Positions 1-7,437 of a stretch of DNA of 12,777 nt are shown in pieces. The position numbers and the translations under genes were made by a program. A model generated the notes under the pieces. The model did not search any database and had not been told where the DNA came from. It worked only from the letters and a program-made list of their open reading frames with translations. The DNA comes from Roseiarcus sp035500275 (GTDB lineage Bacteria; Pseudomonadota; Alphaproteobacteria; Rhizobiales; Beijerinckiaceae), in the NCBI GenBank assembly GCA_035500275.1, contig DATJXI010000073.1:1-12777 (forward strand), written 5' to 3'. Position 1 is the stretch's first letter. Every line of letters starts with the position of its first letter.

Positions 1-833
1 GCGCCGCCCAACCAACCCCACTCGTCGAAATACTGCATCAAAGGATGGACGGTGGTGGCATGGCCGAGCGCGCCTTGGCGCAGACAGGAGAGCAACTTCA
101 ACTCGTCGTCCCACGTGGCGAAATTGAGCGTAGCGTCGAACGCGCCTTTCAAGTCCGAGAAGGGTTTTTGGTTGAGGTCGATCGCCTGGGCCGCGCCGGC
201 GGCAAGGCAGGAGGGAATGTCGGACGGCTTGGCGATGGCGGTCACTTGCGCTCCCCAATCCGAAAGCGTCTGCAACGCCAAGGTTCCCAAACCTCCCGCC
301 GCGCCGTGCACCAGGACTTTCTTTCCCTCTGCATTCTCGCGAGTGAGCCCAGCCGCCTTCGCAGCCAACCACATCGTCACGAAGCAATACGGCAGCGCAG
401 CCAGGTCCTGCAAGTTTCGGTTCGACGGCGCTTTCCGCGCGTAGGTCGCCTTCACGACAAAATGCGAGGCGTGCGAGCCGTCTCTCGAAGTAGGCTTCAG
501 TCCGTAGACGCGCTCACCGACTGCGAAAGCGGACGCGCAACCCGTGCCGACCGCGACCACGGTTCCGGCAAAGTCGTTGCCGAGCGTCATCGGAAATCGT
601 GACGCGCCTAAGAGAGAAAGCAGGCGGCGCCCGTAGCCATCGGCGCGACGCACATCGATCGGATTGACCGACGCGGCCTCGACCGCGGCCTCAATTTCAT
701 CCGCGGCAGGGCTCCCGCGCGGAACTTCGCGGACCTCGAATCCGCCGCCTGACTCAGGGGAGAGGCACATGACGACGGAGCGAGTTGTCGCGCTTGCTGC
801 TTTCGCGGTCCGATCGATTTTCACCGTTCCCAT
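1..833 (-). CDS. MDR-family zinc-binding dehydrogenase / quinone oxidoreductase-like (3' end cut by window edge)
   Basis: A 277-codon open frame on the minus strand runs off the left edge. It shows the medium-chain dehydrogenase/reductase layout. The N-terminal GroES-like half contains VNPID (residues 56-60) and TLGNDFAGTVVAVG (83-96). The nucleotide-binding half contains HGAAGGLGTLA (177-187), the Rossmann motif typical of NADP(H) binding in quinone-oxidoreductase and RTN4IP1-like members. The segment HPLMQYFDEWGWL near the edge is also typical of that branch. Family members are about 330-340 residues, so roughly 60 residues are missing. No catalytic-zinc ligand set is obvious, so an NADPH-dependent quinone or enoyl reduction is more likely than alcohol oxidation. 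ATG 833 keeps the first beta strand (SVVMCLSPES) intact; ATG 770 is possible but would remove it. It is the last visible gene of the catabolic operon, 192 nt after the monooxygenase. Its substrate is unknown. Confidence 0.85.
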   Translation of the reverse strand, partial: MGTVKIDRTAKAASATTRSVVMCLSPESGGGFEVREVPRGSPAADEIEAAVEAASVNPIDVRRADGYGRRLLSLLGASRFPMTLGNDFAGTVVAVGTGCASAFAVGERVYGLKPTSRDGSHASHFVVKATYARKAPSNRNLQDLAALPYCFVTMWLAAKAAGLTRENAEGKKVLVHGAAGGLGTLALQTLSDWGAQVTAIAKPSDIPSCLAAGAAQAIDLNQKPFSDLKGAFDATLNFATWDDELKLLSCLRQGALGHATTVHPLMQYFDEWGWLGG

Positions 834-910
834 TCTCCAACCATTCGTGCCGAAATTGCCGCAGGCGATCAAACTCGGCTCAATCTCCCGCCAATCTCAA
901 TTCGAATGCC

Positions 911-944
911 GCTCCCCCGGCGCGTTTTGCGGGCCGGGGGAAGC
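911..944. other. GC-rich stem-loop in the monooxygenase-MDR spacer
   Basis: The arms CCCCCGGC (914-921) and GCCGGGGG (933-940) are perfectly complementary around an 11-nt loop. A T-A pair (913/941) and a bulged GC pair extend the stem. No T-run follows on either strand, so this is not a classical intrinsic terminator. It lies in the only long spacer within the minus-strand operon. It may cause partial termination, processing or mRNA stabilisation before the MDR gene; this role is inferred. The remaining part of the 834-1025 spacer shows no gene. Confidence 0.5.
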
Positions 945-1025
945 GACGCGCGTGTCCGTACCCAATAGCGGCGCGAACCAGCCCGATTACTGGCGCTGGG
1001 CAGGCGCCCGACAGCCTTCAAGCGA

Positions 1026-2846
1026 CTATGCTGTAACGACACCCTTATCCACCGGGGCGGCGCCTCCGGCGCGAGCGCGAAGCGCGCGGCCAAGAATTTT
1101 CCCAAGCGCCTCGGCCAGTGTCGTCGTCGCATCCTCTGCGGCGCCGGCGCACCGCCAGCCGACCACCCGATCGGGTCGCACCAAGACCGCTCCTTTGGGC
1201 GTAGTGCCGCGGAACTGGGCCCAAGCGAGACGCGGGTCGAACAGATCGCCGTCGATGTGGCCAATCCGCACCGCGTCGATGGGCAGATCGTTGGCGGCTG
1301 CGACAGTGGCGGCTGCGGCGCACCAATCCTGCCCGTCTTCACCAGCGATGAGCAGGAACCGACCGGGAACCACGAGGTCTTTCAGGGCTCGGCGGTCGCC
1401 GGACTCGTCATCGATCCAGGCGTGCGGCAACGGGCTTCCCGGACGCGTGCTCGGCTCGTAGAGGCGAATGTCGTCGATCGGCTGAGGCTCTGGCGACCCG
1501 TCCGGAACGACGGCGGGCGAGCTATAGCGATAGCCATATTCGACATTCAGCTCGTTGGCCTCCATGCTGAGGCGTCTGATCGCCCGCAACGCCGCGCGGC
1601 GATGCTCCGCATCCTCCGCCTTACCGCTCCAAATCCTCTTCAGGTGCGCCCAATTGGCCTCCGCAGACCCGCCAGGCTCCAATCCAAACGCAGGCCCCAT
1701 TTGGAAATGCCCCATTGCGTTCTCCATTGAACGCTGGATGTTGCGGGCGTCCACCGGGCGACGCTCCGGCTCGTAGCTGTCGAGCAGAATCTCATCGGCC
1801 TGCCCTTTAACGACCGCGGCGACCTTCCAGCACAGATTGTGCGAGTCCTGAATGCCGCTGGTGAGCCCAAGCCCGCCGGTCGGCGGATGGCGATGCGCCG
1901 CGTCACCGACCAGAAAGACCCGTCCCTCGCGGAATTTCTTCGCGAGCACCCCTTCCACCGACCAGCGGGTGATCTTGTGGATCTTCATCGGCATGTCCCC
2001 GAGGCCCAGGGCCATGCGCATGTTATTTTCGATCTGCTCGTCGGTCAGGTTCTTCGGGCCTTCGCCCGGATAGTTGACGTGGAAGACCCACTCCTCGCTG
2101 TCCGGGCCCCAATGGTCGGGACCCATGGGCACGAGCACCGCGAGCGCGCCGATGGCGGGACACCAGATCCAGCGGATCAGCACGTCCGGGTCCGGCGCAA
2201 GCTTGGAGAGATCGACCGAGACATGCGCGGTGGCCGTCTGCGAGATCACGCCCAGGCCCTCATACCCGATGCCGACAAGCCGGGACACGGTGCGGCCGCC
2301 GTCGCAACCCAAGAGGTAGCGGCTCCGCACCGTGTATTCATCGCCTGTGTCATGGTTCTTGATTAGCGCGGTGACGCCGTCGCCGTCCTGTTCCAGCGCG
2401 ATGAGTTCATGGTGAAACCGGACCTTGCCCGGATTGAGCTCCTCGGCGCGCGTCTTCATGATCGGTTCGAGACGAATTTGCGGAAGATTGGCGCTGCGGC
2501 AGGGGCTGGCCTGCACCCAATTGAGGTTCTCGTATCCGCAACCCCACGACTCGACCTTGCCGATGAGGCGGCCGAAGTCGGGGTCTGGGCCGGCGAGGCC
2601 GGTGTACCAACCCATGTAACGCATGTTCTCGGCGGGGGTGCTCTTCGCAAAAATCTCCTCTGCGACGCCGACGTCGCCGAGAATCTCCATGGTCCGCTGG
2701 TTGAGCACGTGCGCCTTGGGCAGAATCGAGGTGCCCGGCAACGACGATACCAGAATGTGCTCGACCCCAAGCGTCGACAGCAGCATCGAACAGGTCAGGC
2801 CGGCGCCGCCGCCGCCCACGATCAAAACAGGCGTTTCATTCGACAT
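1026..2846 (-). CDS. FAD-dependent aromatic monooxygenase, TfdB/PheA-type (group A flavin hydroxylase)
   Basis: This 606-residue protein has the three flavin-hydroxylase fingerprints. They are the N-terminal dinucleotide-binding loop VGGGGAGLT (10-18), the DG motif LLGCDGGRT (178-186) and the FAD-ribose GD motif VGDAAHRHPPTGGLGLTSG (313-331). A C-terminal thioredoxin-like region with GAVLVRPDRVVGW (552-564) matches the phenol-hydroxylase class. By family, it uses NAD(P)H and O2 to hydroxylate a phenol-type ring, as 2,4-dichlorophenol 6-monooxygenase and phenol 2-monooxygenase do. It would therefore supply a catechol to the extradiol dioxygenase in the same operon. The start is ATG 2846, which directly opens the FAD fold (MSNETPVLIVGGGG). 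A TTG 33 nt upstream would add a poorly credible Arg/Lys/Glu-rich leader. The Shine-Dalgarno is only a purine tract. Exact substrate is unknown; it is probably the main hydroxylase, because the MhpA-like gene at the operon head is deleted. Confidence 0.93.
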   Translation of the reverse strand: MSNETPVLIVGGGGAGLTCSMLLSTLGVEHILVSSLPGTSILPKAHVLNQRTMEILGDVGVAEEIFAKSTPAENMRYMGWYTGLAGPDPDFGRLIGKVESWGCGYENLNWVQASPCRSANLPQIRLEPIMKTRAEELNPGKVRFHHELIALEQDGDGVTALIKNHDTGDEYTVRSRYLLGCDGGRTVSRLVGIGYEGLGVISQTATAHVSVDLSKLAPDPDVLIRWIWCPAIGALAVLVPMGPDHWGPDSEEWVFHVNYPGEGPKNLTDEQIENNMRMALGLGDMPMKIHKITRWSVEGVLAKKFREGRVFLVGDAAHRHPPTGGLGLTSGIQDSHNLCWKVAAVVKGQADEILLDSYEPERRPVDARNIQRSMENAMGHFQMGPAFGLEPGGSAEANWAHLKRIWSGKAEDAEHRRAALRAIRRLSMEANELNVEYGYRYSSPAVVPDGSPEPQPIDDIRLYEPSTRPGSPLPHAWIDDESGDRRALKDLVVPGRFLLIAGEDGQDWCAAAATVAAANDLPIDAVRIGHIDGDLFDPRLAWAQFRGTTPKGAVLVRPDRVVGWRCAGAAEDATTTLAEALGKILGRALRARAGGAAPVDKGVVTA

Positions 2847-2851
2847 GGTTT

Positions 2852-2873
2852 CTTCTTTCTTTCTCTCTCTCTC
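2852..2873 (-). promoter_or_regulatory. Long purine tract serving as ribosome-binding region of the monooxygenase
   Basis: On the minus strand the 5' region of the monooxygenase is an uninterrupted GA-type purine run, the complement of a CT-rich repeat. It ends a few bases before ATG 2846. There is no canonical AGGAGG, so this low-complexity purine tract is the only candidate ribosome-binding region. GA-dinucleotide tracts can vary in length by slippage. An effect on translation is only an inference. Confidence 0.4.
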
Positions 2874-2893
2874 TTGCAATGAACTTTGGCCGC

Positions 2894-2909
2894 CTGTCTT
2901 GACTGACAG
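2894..2909. promoter_or_regulatory. Short inverted repeat upstream of the monooxygenase, weakly similar to the TetR operators
   Basis: CTGTCTTGACTGACAG has 5-bp inverted arms (CTGTC/GACAG). It lies in the 70-nt spacer between the holin-X-like gene and the monooxygenase. The core GTC-N6-GAC and the string ACTGACA recall the GTCAAACTGAC element upstream of the second tetR gene. The spacing is one base longer, so this may be a degenerate third operator or a chance repeat. Confidence 0.25.
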
Positions 2910-2916
2910 AGAGGCT

Positions 2917-3411
2917 TTAGTCCTTTTTCGCGCGCAGTCCCCTCACGAGGGACATCGCCGCCGGAACGAGAAGCCTCTCGGCCGCTGCGTTCAAGGGATC
3001 GTGGACGAAGCCAGCAATGCTCTCCTTCGTCTGCTGAATGTCCCGGCGTATTGAATCGACAGCGAGCTTGATTTCGGCGGAGTCCGTTTGAAGGGAAGCG
3101 ATCGCCATCTTGCGCACTTCAAGAGCAAGTTCGATCTCGCGTCCCGGCTGCACCTTCGATGCGAATGTCAGGACAAGCGCGGCGAGAACGAGATCGGCGA
3201 CCGCGACGATGACCGCAGCCCAGACCGGACCAAAGGATGCCTGCAGCGCATAGAAAGCGGCGACGTTGGCCATGCCGAGACCGAACACGGCAATCAGCGC
3301 GGCGAAGACAAAGAGCGCGAGGCGCCGCGCCATGGCATTGAGCCAGATCCGCCCGATTAGCGAATCCGCCTTCCACAAAACTTGCAGGTCTCGAATGAGG
3401 TCATCGATCAT
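2917..3411 (-). CDS. Small inner-membrane protein, holin-X/phage-holin-like superfamily
   Basis: A 164-residue protein with an amphipathic N-terminus and two adjacent hydrophobic helices (about 31-56 and 61-85). A long, charged, helix-forming C-terminal region follows (about 95-164), cytoplasmic by prediction. The layout matches the small membrane proteins annotated as putative Actinobacterial holin-X or phage holin family. In proteobacteria these are usually found beside DUF883/YqjD-type proteins and are not phage holins. A perfect AAGGAG Shine-Dalgarno sits in the last codons of the upstream gene, 3 nt separates that stop from this ATG, and co-translation is likely. Its job in a catabolic operon is unknown; membrane or envelope stress relief during growth on a toxic aromatic is speculation. 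No lysis partner or phage gene is nearby. Confidence 0.75.
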   Translation of the reverse strand: MIDDLIRDLQVLWKADSLIGRIWLNAMARRLALFVFAALIAVFGLGMANVAAFYALQASFGPVWAAVIVAVADLVLAALVLTFASKVQPGREIELALEVRKMAIASLQTDSAEIKLAVDSIRRDIQQTKESIAGFVHDPLNAAAERLLVPAAMSLVRGLRAKKD

Positions 3412-3414
3412 GAT

Positions 3415-3843
3415 CTATCTCCTTGACGGCCTCCGGATCATCCAGCCGACGATCATACCGACGACGAGTGCGCCAACCGCGCTGGCCGCGGGATGCGCGG
3501 CGATGTTCTTCTCGGCCTCTTCGAAGAACTGAGTGAGCTCCCCGACAAGCTCGTCGAGCTCCTCACTCAATGGACCCCGTTGACCGGCGCCCTTCGGCGC
3601 CGCTTCTGTCTCCGGTTCTCTCGCGGCCGGTTCGGCGATTTCCGGACGAGACTGCGCGGGCGGAGGCGATTTTGCGGCGGGCAAACTCGCTCCGCGGCGG
3701 CCGGACGAGAGCTCTTCGCGCAGCGCCTGCAGTTCCTGGAAGGTTTGGAGGTTGGAAGCCACCGCAGTCTCCAGCGCTACCGGGGCGCGTGTCGCTATCG
3801 AACTTCGGCGCTGCCCGGCCGTTCGAGTTGGCGCGTCGATCAT
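3415..3843 (-). CDS. DUF883/ElaB/YqjD-like C-tail-anchored membrane protein
   Basis: A 142-residue protein with three visible parts: a charged N-terminal stretch with a predicted helix around 25-50, a Pro/Ala/Glu-rich linker (about 52-90), and a helical stretch (91-115) leading into one C-terminal transmembrane helix (about 119-136, AASAVGALVVGMIVGWMI). The tail ends with basic residues (RRPSRR). The glycine-spaced C-terminal helix followed by arginines is characteristic of DUF883/ElaB/YqjD proteins. In E. coli these are membrane anchored and some associate with ribosomes in stationary phase. Its ATG overlaps the synthetase stop (ATGA), so translation is probably coupled. The holin-X-like partner follows after 3 nt. 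The family call rests on the C-terminal anchor and the gene pairing, as the N-terminal half is low complexity. Confidence 0.7.
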   Translation of the reverse strand: MIDAPTRTAGQRRSSIATRAPVALETAVASNLQTFQELQALREELSSGRRGASLPAAKSPPPAQSRPEIAEPAAREPETEAAPKGAGQRGPLSEELDELVGELTQFFEEAEKNIAAHPAASAVGALVVGMIVGWMIRRPSRR

Positions 3844-5780
3844 TGGCCGTTGTTCGCCGCCGACAATGCGTCTTTGTGTCGCGCCGCGGACACTTCGGAC
3901 TTGAACGCATAGCGGTCGAGAGCCTGCCTCAGCGCATCGGCGCCATCGGCAGCCTCAATGATCGCGCGAAGCCCCGTTTGCGCATGACGTTCGACAGTGA
4001 GGGATTGGATGCCGGCGCCGACCCTCTTCGCCTCGGCGCGGATCGTCTCCTCGATCTCACGCTCGATGAGCGCCGGCTTGAACAGCTTCCCCACCGCCGT
4101 CGTCGGCAGCGACGACGAAATCTTGACGCGCTTCGGGATCGCCGCCTTTTCCGGAATTGCTTGGGCGGCGTGCTCCAGGAGCTCCGCCTCCGTCGCCGCT
4201 TGCCCTGGCTTCAGCTGAACGTAGGCGACCGGCAACTCGCCGGCGTAGGCGTCCGGACTCCCGATCGCGGCGACCATCGCCACCGCCGGATGCTTCTGCA
4301 ACGCGTCCTCGATGATCTTCGGATCGATGTTGTGTCCGCCGCGGATAATGAGCTCTTTCCTCCGCCCGGCCAGCCAGAAGTAGCCGTTGGCGTCCTGCCG
4401 TCCGAGGTCGCCGGTGTTGAGCCAGCGTTCGCCGTCGATGTCGATCCAGACGCCGGTGTTGTGCCGCGGGTCGAGGTAGCCCGAAAACACGTTCGGTCCG
4501 TTGATCGCGATGACGCCGATCTCATCGACTTCCGCCATCCGCTCGAACCGCCCATTCGCGTCCAGGATGACCGGGGCCATCCGCTGATAAGGGATTCGCA
4601 GGCCAATCGAGCCCGGAAGTCGCTCACCCTCGAACGGATTCAGAGTGGAGGCGCAGGCGCCTTCGGTCAGGCCATAACCTTCGATGATCTTGACTCCGGT
4701 CCTCGCTTCAAAAGCGCGAATGAGCGCCAAGGGCATCGGCGCGGCGCCGCAAATCGCGAACTTCAGGCTGGAGACATCGTTGGAGCCGATCGGCGTCTCG
4801 AGCAACGCTGAATAGAGCGTCGGCACGCCGGAGAAGGTCGAGATGCGGAAGCGTGCGACCACCTCCCAGAAGCGGGCGATGAGAGCCTTTGCGCGATAGC
4901 CTTCCGGCGTAGCCAGGACGACATGGTCGCCGCGCATCCACGGCTGAAGCCCCGTGACGAGTTGGCCGTTCACGTGGAAGAGCGGCAAGCCGCAGAGCAT
5001 GACGCGCCGCGCGCCTTCGGATCCAAGCGATTGCAAAGCCGCCCAGGAGTCGAAGACCTCGTTTCCGTGCTTGCGCACGGCAATCTTTGGCGCGCCCGTG
5101 GTGCCGCCGGTGCAAACGTAGGAGGAGATGTCATCGGCGCGGATCTCGCGGCCTGTGACAAGGCGCTCGGAGGGCTGCTCGCGCATCGCATCCCGGAAAT
5201 TGACGACCTTGAGGCCGGGGGCAGCTGCGGCCGCTTGAATGGAAGCGCGCGCAGCCTCTCCCGATTTGCCGTCGAGGTAGTTGGCCATATCGACAAACGC
5301 GATGGCTTTAAGGTCGGGAAGCGCGGTGAGCTCGGCGGCCAAGGCCGGCCACCCCTTTGGGTTTAGGGCGGGCGCCAAAGTGATGAGGACCGAAGCGCGG
5401 GCCGCGCGCAGCAAGTCCGAGATCTGCCTCGGCTCAAGCATCGGGTTGATCGAAAGGGCCGCGCCGGCCGCTTCTCCGCCCCAGATGGTGAAGTGGGTCT
5501 CGGGAAGATTTGGCAGGACGAACGCGGCGGGACGATCGGTCGCAACACCGAGCGCGCTGAAAGCGTTCGCCGCTCGGGTCACGTCGGCGACGAATTCGGC
5601 GTAGGTCCAGACATGGGTTTCGTCGAGCCGATCGGCCGACGGCAAAAACGTCAGCGCTGGCGCGTCGGGAGTGCGTTTCGCGCTTGCGGTCAGCGCCGCA
5701 TAGGTGCTCTCGGGCAACCCGCGCTCATGAAGCGGAACGGCTTCGAACGCCGCGATATCGGCCAGATTCCGGATCGCCAT
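3840..5780 (-). CDS. Acyl-CoA synthetase, AMP-forming (ANL superfamily, FadD-like)
   Basis: A 646-residue adenylate-forming enzyme that would activate a carboxylic acid to its CoA thioester through an acyl-AMP. Visible motifs in order are the P-loop CTGGTTGAPK (223-232), GLPLFHVNG (264-272), the aromatic/ATP motif EGYGLTEG (367-374), the ribose-binding Asp in LNTGDLG (454-460), the hinge AGRRKELIIRGG (471-482) and the catalytic lysine in AVGKLFK (562-568, K565). About 80 residues follow the catalytic lysine, longer than in minimal class I ligases and typical of the longer acyl-CoA synthetase branch. ATG 5780 has GGAGGA 7 nt upstream. It lies 38 nt downstream of the dioxygenase, so it probably acts on an acidic side chain or a ring-cleavage acid. 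Whether the acid is aromatic, alicyclic or aliphatic cannot be told. Confidence 0.93.
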   Translation of the reverse strand: MAIRNLADIAAFEAVPLHERGLPESTYAALTASAKRTPDAPALTFLPSADRLDETHVWTYAEFVADVTRAANAFSALGVATDRPAAFVLPNLPETHFTIWGGEAAGAALSINPMLEPRQISDLLRAARASVLITLAPALNPKGWPALAAELTALPDLKAIAFVDMANYLDGKSGEAARASIQAAAAAPGLKVVNFRDAMREQPSERLVTGREIRADDISSYVCTGGTTGAPKIAVRKHGNEVFDSWAALQSLGSEGARRVMLCGLPLFHVNGQLVTGLQPWMRGDHVVLATPEGYRAKALIARFWEVVARFRISTFSGVPTLYSALLETPIGSNDVSSLKFAICGAAPMPLALIRAFEARTGVKIIEGYGLTEGACASTLNPFEGERLPGSIGLRIPYQRMAPVILDANGRFERMAEVDEIGVIAINGPNVFSGYLDPRHNTGVWIDIDGERWLNTGDLGRQDANGYFWLAGRRKELIIRGGHNIDPKIIEDALQKHPAVAMVAAIGSPDAYAGELPVAYVQLKPGQAATEAELLEHAAQAIPEKAAIPKRVKISSSLPTTAVGKLFKPALIEREIEETIRAEAKRVGAGIQSLTVERHAQTGLRAIIEAADGADALRQALDRYAFKSEVSAARHKDALSAANNGQ

Positions 5781-5818
5781 TTATTCTTCCTCCACTCTAG
5801 GCGACGACGTCTTCGCGA

Positions 5819-6928
5819 TCATCTCCAAGGACGCGCAGGCTTCGAAACACTGCTCTTGAGCGCGAGCATTTTCTTGAGACGCGGCCTGTCAGTCACGGCT
5901 GTCTTCAAGACCGAGAGGAGCCGCCGCGGCGTGAGTTTGGCGTCGATGAAGTCGTCCGGAAGGTCAGGGCCCCACTGATAGAGCCCGGCGCGGTCGAGGA
6001 CGTGGTAACCCGGAGGCTGCCGGGCGTCGAACAGATCGCCGTCGGCGTAATGCTCGTGCTTCTGGCCCCACGGATCGCGCCAGTAATCAAAGATCTGACT
6101 GCCGAGGAGATGTCGCCCAACGCCCCAGGCATGACGGTACTGGCGAGCCATCATCACCTGCTGGCCCATTTCCACGGCGTCCAGGTCGACGACCTCAAAG
6201 GCGACGTGATCGACCTTCGACTCGAGGCCCAATGCGACGAAGAGCGTATGATGGTCGGTGGGCTCGTCGCCTCGGTCGAGCCGCATGAAGGCGCCGACCG
6301 GCGTTCCGTCCGGCAGGCACATCACGTCGGACGGAATGAAGCCGAGCGTGTCCATGTACCAGCGCACGCTTCTGTCGAAGTCCGGCGCTTCGAGGACGAG
6401 GTGGCCGAGCTTGGTGACTTGCGGCGGCTCGAGCGCTGGACGCTGAGTATCGTTCACTCGCACGATCTGGCTCGGGGCGTTGTGCGGAATCGCACGCCGA
6501 GTCGGAAGCGGCTCGGCCGGCGCGACCCCATGCAAAACGTCGACCTTGACCCCCTGGGGGTCAATAAGCTGCACCACCGAGCCGCCGCCCGGGCCCTCCG
6601 CCGCTTCCAAGGGACGGTTGAACGCCCTCGAGAGTTTCTGAAGGTCATCCACGCTCGAGACCGAAAGTCCCAATCCGACGAAGCGGGCCTGTGGGCCGCG
6701 CGTTATGCGGTAGACGTAGGGCTTTGCACCGGTCCCGCGGAAGTAAATCTCCTTGTCAGACTTCGAGACAACGATCAGCCCGAAATCGCGAAGGTACTGC
6801 TCGGCGCGTTCGAGATCCGGGCGCTCGAAATGAACGAACATGAGATCGTTGGCTTTGATGATGGGCGCTGGACTGCGCGGAAGCTCGACGCTGCCCGGCC
6901 CAGCCGTCACGATCGGCGAATGCAACAT
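5819..6928 (-). CDS. Type I extradiol ring-cleavage dioxygenase (VOC superfamily)
   Basis: A 369-residue protein with two VOC (vicinal oxygen chelate) modules. The N-terminal one (about 25-135) is structural and the C-terminal one (about 170-300) is catalytic. Candidate Fe(II) ligands are H176 (KLGHLVLE), H241 (VDHVAFEV) and E292 (KHEHYADGD). Their spacing closely follows the H146/H209/E260 triad of BphC. The DHHTLF segment (225-230) falls where the catalytic His of BphC lies, and Y282 (DYWRDPWG) matches the conserved tyrosine. It should therefore be active and cleave a catechol next to the diol, giving a 2-hydroxy-6-oxo-hexadienoate-type product. The start is ATG 6928, with AAGGAG 6 nt upstream; an upstream in-frame extension lacks such support and overlaps the preceding gene. 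It sits between the deleted hydroxylase and the acyl-CoA synthetase. Ring substrate is unknown. Confidence 0.9.
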   Translation of the reverse strand: MLHSPIVTAGPGSVELPRSPAPIIKANDLMFVHFERPDLERAEQYLRDFGLIVVSKSDKEIYFRGTGAKPYVYRITRGPQARFVGLGLSVSSVDDLQKLSRAFNRPLEAAEGPGGGSVVQLIDPQGVKVDVLHGVAPAEPLPTRRAIPHNAPSQIVRVNDTQRPALEPPQVTKLGHLVLEAPDFDRSVRWYMDTLGFIPSDVMCLPDGTPVGAFMRLDRGDEPTDHHTLFVALGLESKVDHVAFEVVDLDAVEMGQQVMMARQYRHAWGVGRHLLGSQIFDYWRDPWGQKHEHYADGDLFDARQPPGYHVLDRAGLYQWGPDLPDDFIDAKLTPRRLLSVLKTAVTDRPRLKKMLALKSSVSKPARPWR

Positions 6929-6953
6929 GAGTTTCTCCTTAAAGAAGTGGTCG

Positions 6954-7361
6954 TCAGGCCGCGCGCGGCAAAGCCGCGGACGGCGCGATGGCGAATGGGT
7001 TGAGGACGGCGAGATCGGCGCTCGCGTTGAGTCTGGCGGCAATGAAGCGGTCCGGCCGCACGAGAACGCCGCGGACGCCGTATCTCCTGGCCCACCCGAC
7101 GAAAGCGGAATCGTCGCGCGGCAGGGCCAACGTTCGCCCGCATTTGATCGGGCCGAGGGCGTTCAGAGAGATGATCTGCGCGCCCAACGCGTCGAGGATC
7201 GCGAGGTCTCTGCCGGACAGCATCGAGGCCGGGTCGGCCTCGAATCCAACCCCGGCCGCGCCGAGTAGATTGGCCGTCATCAAACCAACCGGGCCGGCCC
7301 CAACGACGGCGACGTCACATTCAATCGCAACGCCGGCTGGAAACCCACTTCTTTGAGCCAT
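6954..7361 (-). CDS. Internally deleted MhpA-type flavin hydroxylase (135 aa; probable relic, frame intact)
   Basis: The 135-residue product joins the two ends of a much longer family. Residues 16-37 are the FAD-binding start (CDVAVVGAGPVGLMTANLLG). From about residue 40 it continues directly as the C-terminal thioredoxin-like domain (DLAILDALGAQIISL, then GWARRYGVRGVLVRPDRFIA at 89-108). Full MhpA-type 3-(3-hydroxyphenyl)propionate hydroxylases have about 530-570 residues. The substrate domain and the DG and GD motifs, roughly 400 residues, are absent. The fusion is in frame, without stop or frameshift. ATG 7361 has GGAGGA 7 nt upstream and it is the first gene after the operon promoter, 25 nt before the dioxygenase. 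It cannot be a working hydroxylase. It may be a decaying relic kept because its ribosome-binding site leads the operon, or a small protein with a new role. Confidence 0.8.
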   Translation of the reverse strand: MAQRSGFPAGVAIECDVAVVGAGPVGLMTANLLGAAGVGFEADPASMLSGRDLAILDALGAQIISLNALGPIKCGRTLALPRDDSAFVGWARRYGVRGVLVRPDRFIAARLNASADLAVLNPFAIAPSAALPRAA

Positions 7362-7408
7362 CGGCGCTTCCTCCGCACCTACGATCGCCACCCGCGGCGT
7401 TTTTCATG

Positions 7409-7437
7409 TTGCGCATATACGTCAAACCGACTATTAT
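7409..7437 (+). promoter_or_regulatory. Candidate sigma70-type promoter of the first tetR/FAH unit
   Basis: TTGCGC (7409-7414) and TATTAT (7432-7437) are separated by 17 bp, upstream of the TTG start at 7476. The -10 element lies inside the operator-like sequence, so a bound TetR protein would block it. The predicted start of transcription is near 7444. Read by eye, without experimental support. Confidence 0.45.

Noticed and set aside
664..1461. 265-codon plus-strand ORF across the MDR start, the spacer and the monooxygenase end
   Set aside because: It is Ser/Arg/Pro-rich, matches no family and crosses two real minus-strand genes.
2917..3411. Phage origin suggested by a holin-like name
   Set aside because: No endolysin, integrase or structural phage gene is near, and the pairing with a DUF883-like protein is a common chromosomal arrangement.
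3570..4811. 413-codon plus-strand ORF opposite the acyl-CoA synthetase and DUF883-like gene
   Set aside because: It is antisense to clear protein-coding motifs, Arg/Asp-rich and without a recognisable domain. Long antisense frames are common in GC-rich DNA.
6002..7003. 333-codon plus-strand ORF opposite the extradiol dioxygenase
   Set aside because: It is the shadow of the dioxygenase, whose metal ligands and Shine-Dalgarno are on the minus strand.
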